A DNA stretch of 64,000 nt from Luzula sylvatica (taxonomy: Eukaryota; Streptophyta; Magnoliopsida; Poales; Juncaceae): the NCBI GenBank assembly GCA_946800325.1, contig OX326959.1:36260908-36324907 (forward strand), written 5' to 3'. Shown here one piece after another: positions 9,729-20,822 of the stretch (positions within the stretch are counted from its first letter, which is position 1; each line of letters begins with the position of its first letter). The position numbers and the translations under genes were made by a program. The notes beneath the pieces were generated by a model that ran no database searches, was not told where the DNA came from, and saw only the letters and a program-made list of their open reading frames with translations.

Positions 9729-12164
9729 ATGCAAGGTAACTTCATTGCGAGAAGACAAGGCGGACGAGGACAAACACAGGGGGGACCTAGCCAACACAAC
9801 CCCCCCACGCAAGTTTGGCGACGCCTCAGCAAGGACCCCAACCAAGCTAACGAAACTGGTCGCCCTCTCCAACAACAAGCTCAAGCACATGTCAACAGCC
9901 CACCTCACGCATACATTCTCGACACGCCACTGGCACCACTCCCCTTCCCACCGGACCCCCACCACCCAGCATGGGAAGGTAAATGTCTCAAGTGCACCTC
10001 TGATGACCACCTCACCATCGACTGTAGGAGGCCCCGAGCTTGCTGTCACTGCCGAAAGCCCGGGCATCTTTACAAATTCTGCCAAGTAAGGATGCGCGAC
10101 ATAGAAAGCGGCCTGTTTTTCAACCCCACCAACAAGCCTCTCCTTCCCCACCCAAAGATGACAGCACCACCCCCGACGTGCTTCATTCGAAACTCAACCG
10201 AACACGCAGCCGAGCTAAGAGAGCTTCGAACGGCCATCGTCCTGGATGCGAGACTAATCGATGGTCATAACCAAACTGTCATCCACTCCATAGTTTACCA
10301 AGCCACTCGATCCTTGCAAGGTTACGAACTGGTTTTCTGGGGAGGGGATCGCTATCTCTTCAAGCTCCAATCAGAAGAAGATCGATTCGAATTCATGAAA
10401 TCAGCAACCATGTTAATGGAGAAGGAAGGACTCGTAGCCTATCCCTGGACAGCGGAGATAGGAGCACAAATCATTAGATACAAATTCAAGATGGAATTGG
10501 ATCTTTTCGACTTGCCTCTCACAGCATATTGCGAGAAGGAATTGGACCAAATATGCACGAACATTGGCGAGATCATTCACCATGGCCCCATCCAGCATCT
10601 CAGAACACTCGAGAGGCTGAGAATCATCATTACAATGCCTGAAATCAAGGAATTACCTCCACACGTATTCACATCATCGGATGGTTACAATAGGAAGGTT
10701 CTACTCAGGGTTCACAAGGTAATTCAGGAAGAAGCTTTCTTCTATCGGCCACCGAATGCGATGCCCAACGACAACTTTTTCGAATGCCTCTTTAATGATA
10801 TAAATTTCAAAAAAATGGAGATGCCGGAACCTTCGTACAAATCAAAATCGAAATCCGAATATTCCCCAACCTCCATCGATTCGGTTCCATCGGAACCGAT
10901 CAACAAAGAATTACTATCTTCTTCAGAGGCAAGAGCTTTTGAGGAAAGCATCATGCCGCCTCCGACAGTCAACCAGACTTTGCTGCGTCTCTGGCAGCTG
11001 GCCCCGCCATCCAAAGAAAAAGATGAGCTTGCACCCCTGGTTTTTGGCAAGCCTCAAACAACAGCACCGGTGGCCAAGAAACAAAAAATCGGTCCGTCGA
11101 GCTCTAGCCGATCAAAAATGGAGGAATCCGAGCACGTCGCGGTTCAGATAGAAACTCGTACACCGCCGATAGTCACCCCTGCGCCGAATAATCCGATCGT
11201 ACCCATCCTGACATTGCAGCCGAGCCCAAAACACAACACGCAACTCTCTCGCTTAGGTACAGGTACGACCCCGGACTTCCCTGACACACAAGAACGAAGT
11301 GGCACGCAAACATCCTTTCCACCGGGTTTCCAACCTACTGCACAAGGTACGACCCTAAACCACCTCACACAATGGGCGCAAAGTACACTCGTAGGTGATG
11401 CGAGTGGCTCGAGGAATGGACAAGTTGCTGAGAAGGGGAAGAAACACCTCGAAAATGATCATGCAGAAAAGAATAAAGGTACAAAATATTTAATGAAGAA
11501 ACATGAAAGTACTAAGCAACCTTTTATTGTCCCCAAAGTCTTCAACCAGACATTACAAACTATCAGGAACAATCTTAGGCTAAAAAAAAAGAAGATAATA
11601 ATAAAAAACCCCAAAATAGACAAGTCCAAAAAACAACACAAAAGTAAGAAGAGTAAAAATAAAGGCCCATCAGAAAATTTAATCATGATAAACAAAACCG
11701 AAAGCCCAACTGGAAAATCGAAAATTTTAAAACTCTTCAACATAGAAAAAGAATATCCTAAACAATTAGACCAACATACAATAAACCACATGAGACAATT
11801 ATGTGGCCTTTCTCCAAATACAACTTCAGTTGAAAACACCAAACACAACCAGTTAGATGAAATAATAAATCACACTAATCAAAACCAGACGGTAATACAT
11901 ATCAATCAAAATCATCTTTTAATGAGTCATCGGGCTAATTCTGAACCAATAAGGCCGCTAAAGGCAAAAAAGAAGAAAAAAAATAATATTATTGGCTCTT
12001 GCTCATTACAGATTAATTCTCCTGTTTCAAATATTGACAATCTATCTAATATCTGTGATTTTCGTGTAGTAGACACAAACAACGACTCTAAATTGAAATG
12101 CACGATCGGAGATGACACCTCGCAGAAGGTCGATTATGAGGACGAGGAAGAATACTATAGGTAG
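9729..12164 (+). CDS. LINE ORF1 (zinc-knuckle nucleic-acid-binding protein)
   Basis: 811 aa from the ATG at 9729. The frame stays open upstream to 9510, but that part looks like untranslated leader (Pro/His/Arg-rich, no domain). Two CCHC zinc knuckles sit at about residues 86-118 (CLKCTSDDHLTIDC and CCHCRKPGHLYKFC). An RRM/DUF4283-like region follows (about 150-320). The rest is long and disordered: Ser/Pro-rich, then very Lys/Asn-rich, ending in an acidic tail. ORF1 proteins coat LINE RNA and help target-primed integration. The knuckles precede the RRM-like part here, whereas many plant L1 ORF1 proteins (such as the one at 40436-41191) place a single knuckle after DUF4283. The length is also well above the usual roughly 400-600 aa. 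Confidence 0.8.
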   Translation: MQGNFIARRQGGRGQTQGGPSQHNPPTQVWRRLSKDPNQANETGRPLQQQAQAHVNSPPHAYILDTPLAPLPFPPDPHHPAWEGKCLKCTSDDHLTIDCRRPRACCHCRKPGHLYKFCQVRMRDIESGLFFNPTNKPLLPHPKMTAPPPTCFIRNSTEHAAELRELRTAIVLDARLIDGHNQTVIHSIVYQATRSLQGYELVFWGGDRYLFKLQSEEDRFEFMKSATMLMEKEGLVAYPWTAEIGAQIIRYKFKMELDLFDLPLTAYCEKELDQICTNIGEIIHHGPIQHLRTLERLRIIITMPEIKELPPHVFTSSDGYNRKVLLRVHKVIQEEAFFYRPPNAMPNDNFFECLFNDINFKKMEMPEPSYKSKSKSEYSPTSIDSVPSEPINKELLSSSEARAFEESIMPPPTVNQTLLRLWQLAPPSKEKDELAPLVFGKPQTTAPVAKKQKIGPSSSSRSKMEESEHVAVQIETRTPPIVTPAPNNPIVPILTLQPSPKHNTQLSRLGTGTTPDFPDTQERSGTQTSFPPGFQPTAQGTTLNHLTQWAQSTLVGDASGSRNGQVAEKGKKHLENDHAEKNKGTKYLMKKHESTKQPFIVPKVFNQTLQTIRNNLRLKKKKIIIKNPKIDKSKKQHKSKKSKNKGPSENLIMINKTESPTGKSKILKLFNIEKEYPKQLDQHTINHMRQLCGLSPNTTSVENTKHNQLDEIINHTNQNQTVIHINQNHLLMSHRANSEPIRPLKAKKKKKNNIIGSCSLQINSPVSNIDNLSNICDFRVVDTNNDSKLKCTIGDDTSQKVDYEDEEEYYR

Positions 12165-12223
12165 ACTAATCGCCTCAACGAATTTAGAGCTAGATAAATG
12201 CTCCTTTTGTTAAAACTTTATTT

Positions 12224-15200
12224 ATGTTAGTTTACAATTATTTAGCCATTTTGTGTTGGAATGTAAGAGGACTAGGAAATGACAAGAAATGTAAACTTGT
12301 CAAGAACATGACGAGAGACTCAAAATGTAATATCTTTTGTTTTCAAGAAACCAAATGGGATGACCCGAACTTTTTTAACATGAAAACCGTATGCCCGAGC
12401 AATATCACAAACGTTCAATTTAAAGAAGCAATTGGCTCTAAAGGAGGTATCATGACGGCTTGGTCAAGTGACTTCACTCTTCTAAACTTAACAAAATTAA
12501 CATATTCGCTAAATACGACACTATCACTCTCCAATGGATACACCTTCCTACTCTCAAATATCTATGGACCAACAAATGATAACCAAAAAGATGACTTTTT
12601 TAATGAATTAACACAACTAAACCCAAACAATTTGCCATGGATAATCTTGGGCGATTTCAATGCAATACGAAACCCAAGCCAATCAACGGGCAATAATCAT
12701 AGACCTAACGATATACAAACATTCAACAACACCATTAATGATCTACATCTAGAAGAGATGGACTTACAAGGAAAAAAGTTCACCTACTCCAATAAAAGAG
12801 AAAACCCGACCTTCTCGAGAATAGATAGAGCCTTTTATTCTCATCACCACATACCTCTAAATCTAAACATCAATTTAAAACCGCTAACTTCGGTCACGTC
12901 CGACCACACACCTCTCATGATAACTTTTGAAAAACCAAGCTATGGAAATCAAACGAGGATAAAAAATTTCGAGAGAGCATGGCTCCAAAACAACACGGCA
13001 AAACAAATATTTGAGGAAAATTGGGGTTCAACAATCCTACATAACAATGCCGCCACAAACTTTGCCTACAAAATTAATAAAACATGGGCGGCTCTAAATA
13101 AATGGGCGCGAAAAGAAAAAGAAGAAAAACGTAAACTAAAGGAAAACACACTACAAGGAATCCAACTACTAGATTGGATAGAAGAAGAAAGAAGCCTAAA
13201 CAATGAAGAAAGATTACTAAGAAGAGAACTAAAAGAAAAAGCATACGAACTCATCCTCATTGAAGAAATAACGTGGCAACAAAGATCCTCCGTCACATGG
13301 CTCAAATTAGGAGACCGAAACACGACTTACTTTCACACAGTTGCATCGGCCAAACGAAGAAGAAATATGATTAATAAACTAATAATGGACAATAATGAAA
13401 TAACAGACTCAAAGGAGATACTAGCGGAATTTCACACATACTTCAAAAACCTAATCGGAACTACGAATCCACTAACCTCTCAATGGAACCCGACGGCTAT
13501 CTTTCCACAAGCAAACAATCCCGTCGAGTTAAATGATCTAGTACAACCATTCACAGAAAAAGAAATATATGAAACCATCAAAGAAATAAGCAAAGGAAAA
13601 TCGGTCGGTCCGGACGGACTACCAATAGAATTCATACAAACAATGTGGCCAATCATGAAAACCGACATAATAAAACTAATCAATCAATTCCATATGGGAA
13701 ACCTAAATCTTTCTAAAATTAATCAAGCCGTGATAACACTAATACCCAAGGAAGAAGGCGCGAACACGTTAACATCATTTAGGCCAATAAGTGTAATATC
13801 ATCACCCATCAAGATAATAACAAAATTATTAGCCACACGCCTACAACCAAAACTATTTGGCTTAATAGATGAACATCAAACGGGATTCATTAAAAAAAGA
13901 TCCATAATCGACTCTTATGCAACGGCCAAAGAAATACTAAACTTCCATCACAAGAAACGAATTCCATCGGTAATACTTAAAATTGACTTCAAGAAAGCGT
14001 TTGATAACGTATCATGGACATTTCTCACAAAGCTACTAGAAATCAAAGGCTTTCCTCCTAAATGGACTCATTGGATAAACCTACTACTAACCACATCATC
14101 ATCCGCAATTAAGGTAAACGGAAATATATCACCATACTTTACCCATAAAAGAGGCTTAAGGCAAGGAGACCCACTATCACCTCTACTCTTCGATCTTGGA
14201 GTAGACATACTACAACATATCATAAGGAAAGTCTCCCCACTTCTAACCACAACTTACCCGATCAAAACACCAATACTACAATATGCGGATGACACCATAA
14301 TATTCATAGAAGCAACTCCCAACAACCTTAAAATAATCTCTAATGCATTAGACATTTTTACCGAAATAACGGGATTAGAAATAAATAGACAAAAAAGCTC
14401 CTTCACCCCGATTTGCACTCCGTTGGAGACGCATGACACAATATCACAAATACTAAGATGCCCCAAAAAGGATTTTCCGATTAATTATCTAGGAATGCCC
14501 CTAACATACAAAAAGGCAACCAAAGAATCATACATACCTCTACTAAACAAAATCCAAAACCATTTAGCTGCATGGAAAGGTAGATTACTCTCACTAGGAG
14601 GTCGGGTGACATTGGTAAAAGCAACATTGAATGCGGTCCCAATATATCTAATGCAATCGGCTAAATTACCAAAATGGGTCACGAACCAAATCGAAAAACT
14701 CATGAGATCATTTCTATGGAGCGGTCAAGAACAATATAAGGCCGGCAAAAGTCTTATTAATTGGGACACGGTATGTCTTCCAAAAACAAATGGCGGATTA
14801 GGTATACTACACTTACGAACCATGAATAATGCGCTATTACAAAAATTTCTTTGGAAATTAGATAACGAACCGCAAAATATTTGGACCAAATATATGAGAT
14901 TATTATACGGCATAGAGGACTCGGAAGCGATGCAAATGGTCCCGACAACAACACAATCCTCTCTCCAAAAAGATATACTAGCCAACATACAAGCCTATAA
15001 GATATCGACGAGGAAGAACCCCGCCACGCAAGAAACCACATGGAGATGGACAACAAATGAAAAATATAGTACCAAAACCGCATACATATTCCAAAGAAAC
15101 CCCGGAGTAAAAATAAGTTGGCAAAAGGAACTTTGGAATACAAAAGCACCATTGAAAGTAAGGATATTTTTATGGTTAGTATTTCACGGAAAAATAAACA

Positions 15201-15406
15201 CGGCCGACGTTCTAGCAATTAAGGGATGGCCAAATACGCCAACTTGTGTATTATGCCAACAAAATCCGGAAACGACCGACCACCTACTCCTAACGTGCCC
15301 ATTTACCCAAATGACATGGAGTTTAATTGAAGGAACCTCTACGACAAATATGCAGATTGCCACGCAAACCACCGTAAAAGGAGCGTGGGAATGGAATTTA
15401 AAATAA
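12224..15406 (+). CDS. LINE ORF2: endonuclease-reverse transcriptase, with a stop near its end
   Basis: 1060 aa up to the TAA at 15404-15406. The N-terminal APE-type endonuclease shows LCWNVRGLGN, QETKWDD, GDFNAIRNP and SDHTPLM. The reverse transcriptase shows SVGPDGLPIEF, SFRPISVIS, LRQGDPLSPLLFDL and the catalytic YADD at residues 687-690. A C-terminal zf-RVT region follows (about 960-1040, FLWLVFHGKINTADVL ... CVLC ... DHLLLTCPF). The frame continues in phase after the stop to a second stop at 15572-15574, and these 55 codons look like the normal end (FFRETWKERNRRIF). The full-length form would thus be 1116 aa, and the copy has one nonsense codon. The enzyme nicks DNA and copies LINE RNA in place. 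Confidence 0.9.
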   Translation: MLVYNYLAILCWNVRGLGNDKKCKLVKNMTRDSKCNIFCFQETKWDDPNFFNMKTVCPSNITNVQFKEAIGSKGGIMTAWSSDFTLLNLTKLTYSLNTTLSLSNGYTFLLSNIYGPTNDNQKDDFFNELTQLNPNNLPWIILGDFNAIRNPSQSTGNNHRPNDIQTFNNTINDLHLEEMDLQGKKFTYSNKRENPTFSRIDRAFYSHHHIPLNLNINLKPLTSVTSDHTPLMITFEKPSYGNQTRIKNFERAWLQNNTAKQIFEENWGSTILHNNAATNFAYKINKTWAALNKWARKEKEEKRKLKENTLQGIQLLDWIEEERSLNNEERLLRRELKEKAYELILIEEITWQQRSSVTWLKLGDRNTTYFHTVASAKRRRNMINKLIMDNNEITDSKEILAEFHTYFKNLIGTTNPLTSQWNPTAIFPQANNPVELNDLVQPFTEKEIYETIKEISKGKSVGPDGLPIEFIQTMWPIMKTDIIKLINQFHMGNLNLSKINQAVITLIPKEEGANTLTSFRPISVISSPIKIITKLLATRLQPKLFGLIDEHQTGFIKKRSIIDSYATAKEILNFHHKKRIPSVILKIDFKKAFDNVSWTFLTKLLEIKGFPPKWTHWINLLLTTSSSAIKVNGNISPYFTHKRGLRQGDPLSPLLFDLGVDILQHIIRKVSPLLTTTYPIKTPILQYADDTIIFIEATPNNLKIISNALDIFTEITGLEINRQKSSFTPICTPLETHDTISQILRCPKKDFPINYLGMPLTYKKATKESYIPLLNKIQNHLAAWKGRLLSLGGRVTLVKATLNAVPIYLMQSAKLPKWVTNQIEKLMRSFLWSGQEQYKAGKSLINWDTVCLPKTNGGLGILHLRTMNNALLQKFLWKLDNEPQNIWTKYMRLLYGIEDSEAMQMVPTTTQSSLQKDILANIQAYKISTRKNPATQETTWRWTTNEKYSTKTAYIFQRNPGVKISWQKELWNTKAPLKVRIFLWLVFHGKINTADVLAIKGWPNTPTCVLCQQNPETTDHLLLTCPFTQMTWSLIEGTSTTNMQIATQTTVKGAWEWNLK

Positions 15407-15654
15407 AAAACAAAAGAAGAAAAAGAAAAGTGCAAAACAATAGTAGCGGCATTTTTTAGGGAGACATGGAAAGAACGAAATAGAAGAATTTTTCAAAATA
15501 TCTCCAAAACACCGGAAACACTAACAAACAAGATACTCGACGAAGCAGCCACCTGGAAAAAATACAAAAATTAACGACGGAACCACAAGCACAAAAATTT
15601 AGATGTACTGTGTGAACAGTAAAAAATTGATACAAATGGAGGGATTAAAATTTG

Positions 15655-16839
15655 TTGGATTATAGTTAGGTTTTCATGGCTTTATTAGAATTATGGTTCT
15701 TCGGAATAATTTCATAGGGTATCAAAATTAAACATTTTTGGTCCCAAAATTAAATGTGTGTCACGTCCCAAAATCAAAATCAAACACGACTGCCATATAT
15801 CTTTACACAAATTGAAGATATATGAAGCAATTAACAATATTTGTGCGTTTTAGAGTGATCTAAAATATCGTTCTAGTTTAAATTGCGTACATGTGATAAA
15901 ACTTACTTCAAGAATTCAAATAAATAAATGAGTTTTGGAAATCAATACACGATTATAAAAATGACGCACTTTTTCTATATAAATCGAATTTATTAAAAAT
16001 AGTAATATATAATCGAATCAATAAGTATTATTAAAAATGTAAGTTCTGTAAAATCTCACAAAATCCACTTCTTCACTTCAACTTTTCACTTTTTGATGAT
16101 AAAATTCTAGGTCGTCCATTAGGATCCTGGAATATATCACGTAAATTCGAATACCAAATGCAATTTCATAAAATCTAATTCCTTTCTTAAACTATCGTAA
16201 ACAACAATGTACAATGATATAATTTTTGTTATTACGTTTTTTTTTTCTTAAAATTGTGTTATAGATATTATTATATATTTGTGCTAATTTATGTATTTAT
16301 ATTCGATAAAAAAAAGTTATTTTTTACCATAACATCAAATACTCGTAAAATATATACATGATTATACATAAATGAGTATTAATAGTATGACGATATTAAT
16401 AATTAATATGACGTTAACTAATTTTATTTCAATATAAATATTGTTATTATCTCATAAAAAAATAATAATTTGTATTAAAATGAAAAACATGATTATCCTA
16501 CGGGTCGCATTCATGAGTGCGAATATTATTTCTCTTGTATGAATGATTAATTGCATAGGCACGTTGATTTTTAATTATTTTCAGTGCGTCCTCATCTTCA
16601 ATTTTACAAATTAAAATGCAATTCTGAATGGAACAAAATGGAAAGTAATTAATGGATGAGAATTACATTAGATTTTGTTTTCTAAATCATCCGAATGAAG
16701 TGCAAAGAATTCAAGTCTAGTTGATATCACACGATATCAAAAATCAAGAATTGAAGTATTATTGATATCACAAATAAAAAATGAAAAATAAAAATATTCA
16801 TGATTTATGAATTCTGTTTTACTTAAAAAAAAATCGATA
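15655..16839. other. AT-rich intergenic region
   Basis: No gene or defined repeat recognised. Long AT-rich stretches with poly-A/T runs. Confidence 0.45.
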
Positions 16840-16975
16840 ATAATAATTAATAAACAATCAATATTAGTTGGGTGTGAGACACAAAAATTCATATGTTGTG
16901 AGAGATTATGGATTCGAGTCTCATTGACATCAATGAATGGAGAACTATCGAAGCTTCTCCATTTATTCATTTTTT
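16840..16975 (+). mobile_element. tRNA-derived SINE copy
   Basis: It carries a pol III B-box-like string (GGATTCGAGTCTC near 16911) followed by ATTGACATCAATGAATGGAG and a T-rich end. The same body is found at 32691-32821 and 44508-44637. The A-box half is worn (TTAGTTGGGTGTGAGA). It shares CATATGTTGTGAGAG with the 44508 copy. Confidence 0.6.
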
Positions 16976-17285
16976 TTTAATAATTAATAAACGGAACTCG
17001 ATGACAACCGAAATTAGGAAAGTAAAGGTATAAGAAACTTCACATTATAATTTAGGAAAGTATGGTACATAAGAGATATCACAAATAAATTCGCACTATG
17101 TATGATAATATTCACGCAAACTATTTTGTTACTAGCTTATTTTCCAATTCAACAAAAATAAGACCATCATATCTGCTAATAACAATAATCAGTCTGTAAT
17201 TACCACCGTTTCTTCGTAGTCAAGTAAGAAAATATTATTCATATGATTTAAACTATTAAAGGTTGAAACTTCATATATACTCTCA
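16976..17285. other. intergenic region upstream of GEX1
   Basis: AT-rich; no gene seen. Probably the distal promoter of the GEX1 gene. Confidence 0.4.
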
Positions 17286-17349
17286 TATATAAATACAAAC
17301 ACCCTTTCACACCACCTTTCCTTTTCTTCATAAATTCTCTATATAAATA
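17286..17349 (+). promoter_or_regulatory. two candidate TATA boxes of GEX1
   Basis: TATATAAATA occurs twice, at 17286-17295 and 17340-17349, upstream of a pyrimidine-rich leader (CTTGTCTCTTCCTCTTCTCC). Either could drive the gene starting at 18299. A donor-like ACT|GTGAGT at about 17478 and an acceptor TTTTGCAG ending at 18273 suggest a 5' UTR intron of about 795 bp. Confidence 0.5.
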
Positions 17350-18298
17350 CTCCTATTCTTCTTCAACCTTGTCTCTTCCTCTTCTCCCCCATTGGGATAA
17401 CAAGTATTCCTCGTTCGCCATTAGAAACTACCTTTCCTTTTATACCCTTCTCTTATTCCTCATCTACTTGATAAAACTGTGAGTATTTCTTTCTCGGTTT
17501 ATTTTTCTTTTGTTTCTTCTTCATGGGGATTGATTTGTTTTGATTTGGTTGCTACAGTGCTTGTAGCAACCGAAATTTGTGATTAAGGTTAATTATGGTT
17601 GAAATCGAGTATATATTGTGCGATTTAGACCTAATTTTAACATCAGTTATGTAATGGTCGAATTTATGATTTGATTTCTATTGATTTTTTAGTAGAGAGA
17701 GATTTGAAGATGAGAATTTGGGGATCAATACCAAATTCAATAAAAAAAATCTACTAATTACACAAGAGACTAACTTTGTTTGTTCATCATCCCCTAATTA
17801 CACATATAAGAATAGGTGATTTTATAATTTTATTTACCACCCACCTTTTTGGTTTTTATTTCACATATAACTTTTCATGACAACCTTATTACATGGACTA
17901 TAAAGGTCTTATCAACTCTTCTGTTTAGCAAATTAGTCCTGATGAATAATTTGATTTTCTTTGTGAAATCTCAAATTTATGTACAAGTTTTAGATAACTA
18001 GGGTTGTTAGTGATTAAGGCAAGTATGAATTAATTATCATAATTAGTGATGAAATAATTTCATAGAAATATCCAGAATTTCGCCAATTAAGAAAGGCAAA
18101 ATCTCCATTAATGCAAATAAAATGTATTTACCTGATTTAAATTTTAATGCAAGTTATATTCTCCCAAATATGAAAGCACTAACTATGGTTCAATGAAATT
18201 TTCCATAAGTGACATAATATTTACATTTACACACTTTCCTAATAATTTTCTCTTTTACAAGTCCCTTTTGCAGGTTGAATACTTCTCTTTCCTTATCA

Positions 18299-20536
18299 AT
18301 GGCGAACATATCGTCACCTCTACTCGTACTTTTCCTTTTCATCTCCGTTACTCTTTCCGAGAGCCTTTCATGGCCATTTTCTTCGTCCGCATCATCCAAA
18401 GAGGAACACGCAGAGCCCATGATGCCAGAGTTCTCCATGAAGGCCGTGAACGACCCGAAGGCAATGAAACTATTAGAGAATGCTCAGAGCCGATTGGCCG
18501 GACCGAGTAATTGTTGGCAAGAGGCATATAGGACCGTCTTCTCTAGTTGCACGGAGATCATGGCCGATAAAGAGAAAAAATCAAGACTCGCATGGCATCT
18601 CGGCAATTGCTACCAGCAAGACTCGGGACGGGACGCTTTCCCTTATTGTGATGAAAGGGTCCCCATGGTTAATTGCAGGAAGAAATTGAATGATTTCGAT
18701 CAGAAGATTTTTCTCGAGTTTTTCCTCGAGACCAATACTCTTTGCCATCAATTACAGTAAGTTTTAATTTATTCGTGTATCGGTGAAGTTATTATTGATA
18801 TGTTTTATGTTTTCAGGGCCGAGGAATTCAAGGTGGTCACGCAGAGACTAGTCAATGATTTATCAAAGTCGGCCAAGTTTGCCGAGGAAAAGCTAGACAT
18901 TATAGAGGAACGATCAGAACAAATTCTAGAAGATTCCAATAGAGTCCATGATTCGCTCGCCTCGATAGAACAACAAACAAATAACCTCGCACAAAAATCA
19001 AGGGATGTGGATAGTCAAATAAATGATGTGTTAGAGAATTCCAAGAAAATAATCAAGCAATCGATGGGAATTGCTGCGGCGCAGATCGATCTGAAGGAGG
19101 GTCAATTGATGATTAAAGAAAACATCGAGTCGGGAATAGCTCACATAGAGGAGTCTTTCGAAAGCTTGAGTGATAGGATGGAGAGGTTAAGGGAGGAGGC
19201 AATGGATATAGAGAGAGAAATCAAGTTGGTTGGCCTAACCATGGCCTCGAAAATGCAAGCTCTTCAAAGTACCGCGAATGATATTGTAGATAAAGCCGAT
19301 ATGTCATTAGAAAAACAAAAGAGGCTTTTGGATGGACAAGATATCGCACTTCAAGGTCTCGAGTCTCTTACGCAGTTCCAATCTCAAGCCCTGATGGAAA
19401 GCAGGTAAATGACTAAACTTATTAATTATATATCCACATATTCATGATTAATTGATTTGAATTTTATTTAAAGACAAACAGTAGAGAAATTAGCAGAGAT
19501 TAGTGAAAAGCAGCAGGAGGAATTGATGCGTGGACACGAACAAATTCAGGAGGCTCATGATCGCCTCGCTCAAAACTCGAAAGAAATATTAGCTGCTCAG
19601 GTTGTGCATTTTATCTGATCTTTAATTTTCAAATAGTTATAATCAAGTTGGTTCGACCATTAATACGAAAATCTAAACGATTTTTTTTTTACTTGCAGGA
19701 AGAGTTTAGAATGAAACAAGCAAGTATTTTCACGGCTTTAGAAAAGCTATCGAGCTTGCACAAAGCTCTCCTTGTCGAGTCTCGTTTCATCAAGTCGTTT
19801 TTCTTCTATTCATGTGCCGCGTTTCTTCTGTACATGCTAACTAGTTCGAAGCAAACATTCGGCATTAGAGGCCAACTCATTTTCGGTAAGTTTCAAATTT
19901 CAAATAAACCCTGCATTATTGTGAATTACAATTTGATATAATTGTAGGGCTTTGTATCACTTTTATGCTCGAACTCGGACTCATAAAACTCGGGGAGGAT
20001 GATTTGGACAAACAATTTTCGATTCTGTCTAAGGTTTTCTGGATAAGATCGGCATTTATGTTCGCCGCTTCCATTCAGATTTTATACGCCATATTCACAT
20101 ACAAGTAAGCATATTTTCATGATTTTTTCTACCAAATATATCTATGCTCATTTCCTGCAAATTTCATAATACTCGTGATTATTATTTCAGGGATTATGAT
20201 GTACTAAACCACGTTCTACTTCAAACTCTGGTTGAGAAAGTTCGCGCACTCGAAGCCTCCTCAGGTATAAATATCATTTGCTATTTTGGAAATTATTTTA
20301 TGAATAAATTAACAAAATGTTGACTAAATTCAGGCACGAAGTATTTGCAACATGGAGAAGAGAGTGATGACGAGACTCTGATCAATTATTCTTGGATTTG
20401 CGAGGATTTGAATGGTGAAGTGGATAGCAACGTCGATCCAGATTATACCTTGCCAGAAGGAATGGGCGAAAATTCAATAACGACATCATCGTTTAATAGG
20501 AAATATAATCTTCGGCCCCGTTCCTTACGATATTGA
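18299..20536 (+). CDS. GEX1: GAMETE EXPRESSED 1 (GEX1), nuclear fusion protein
   Basis: Seven coding exons: 18299-18756, 18817-19404, 19474-19600, 19699-19885, 19948-20104, 20191-20264 and 20334-20536. They total 1794 nt and encode 597 aa, close to the Arabidopsis protein. Phases and GT/AG borders are consistent. The order is: signal peptide (about 1-24), the Cys-rich domain conserved in Kar5/Brambleberry/GEX1 (Cys in SNCWQEAYR, FSSCTEI, GNCYQQ, FPYCDER, VNCRKK, TLCHQ), long coiled coils (about 155-420), three membrane segments (about 422-440, 450-467, 485-506) and a short charged tail. GEX1 resides in the nuclear envelope/ER and is needed for fusion of nuclei in gametophyte and embryo development. 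The start is the ATG at 18299, just after the 5' UTR intron acceptor. It is convergent with KU80. Confidence 0.95.
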
Positions 20537-20822
20537 GACAATTTTATTTGAAGAAAATTTTGAATGAGAAATTACTTTAATAAACGGATATATAGTTTAG
20601 ACGATTTATGCTTTTGAAAATCAATTTTGTAAAAATAGTTATAATAAAGGAATAGTTTTGCCAGAGAAAGATTACAAGCTGTCAAAGATTGTTAATTTGT
20701 ACACACACCCTTCAAAATTGTCCTCTATACGAACAAACCATTCATAGTTTTGTAGAGTTACAAGTGCAAAACTCAAAATTTAAGGGGTTACACTCCAAAA
20801 AAGAAAGAGAAACAATCTAAGT
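20537..20822. other. convergent 3' ends of GEX1 and KU80
   Basis: 286 bp separate the two stop codons, so the 3' UTRs must share this space and may overlap. It contains AATAAA-like signals for GEX1 (around 20578-20583). No other feature. Confidence 0.6.

Larger units (their letters stand above)
9477..15644 (+). mobile_element. LINE/L1-type non-LTR retrotransposon, near full length
   Basis: Two consecutive open frames on the plus strand: a nucleic-acid-binding ORF1, and an ORF2 with endonuclease and reverse transcriptase, 59 nt apart. A candidate 10-bp target duplication (TTAAAATTTG) occurs at 9467-9476 and 15645-15654 and would set the element at 6168 bp. The 3' end lacks a long poly-A, so these borders are tentative. 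The long intact frames mean a recent insertion compared with the other LINE pieces in the window. Confidence 0.85.

Noticed and set aside
9606..10151. 181-aa minus-strand open frame
   Set aside because: Antisense to LINE ORF1, with no domain; a by-product of the Pro/Thr-rich coding.
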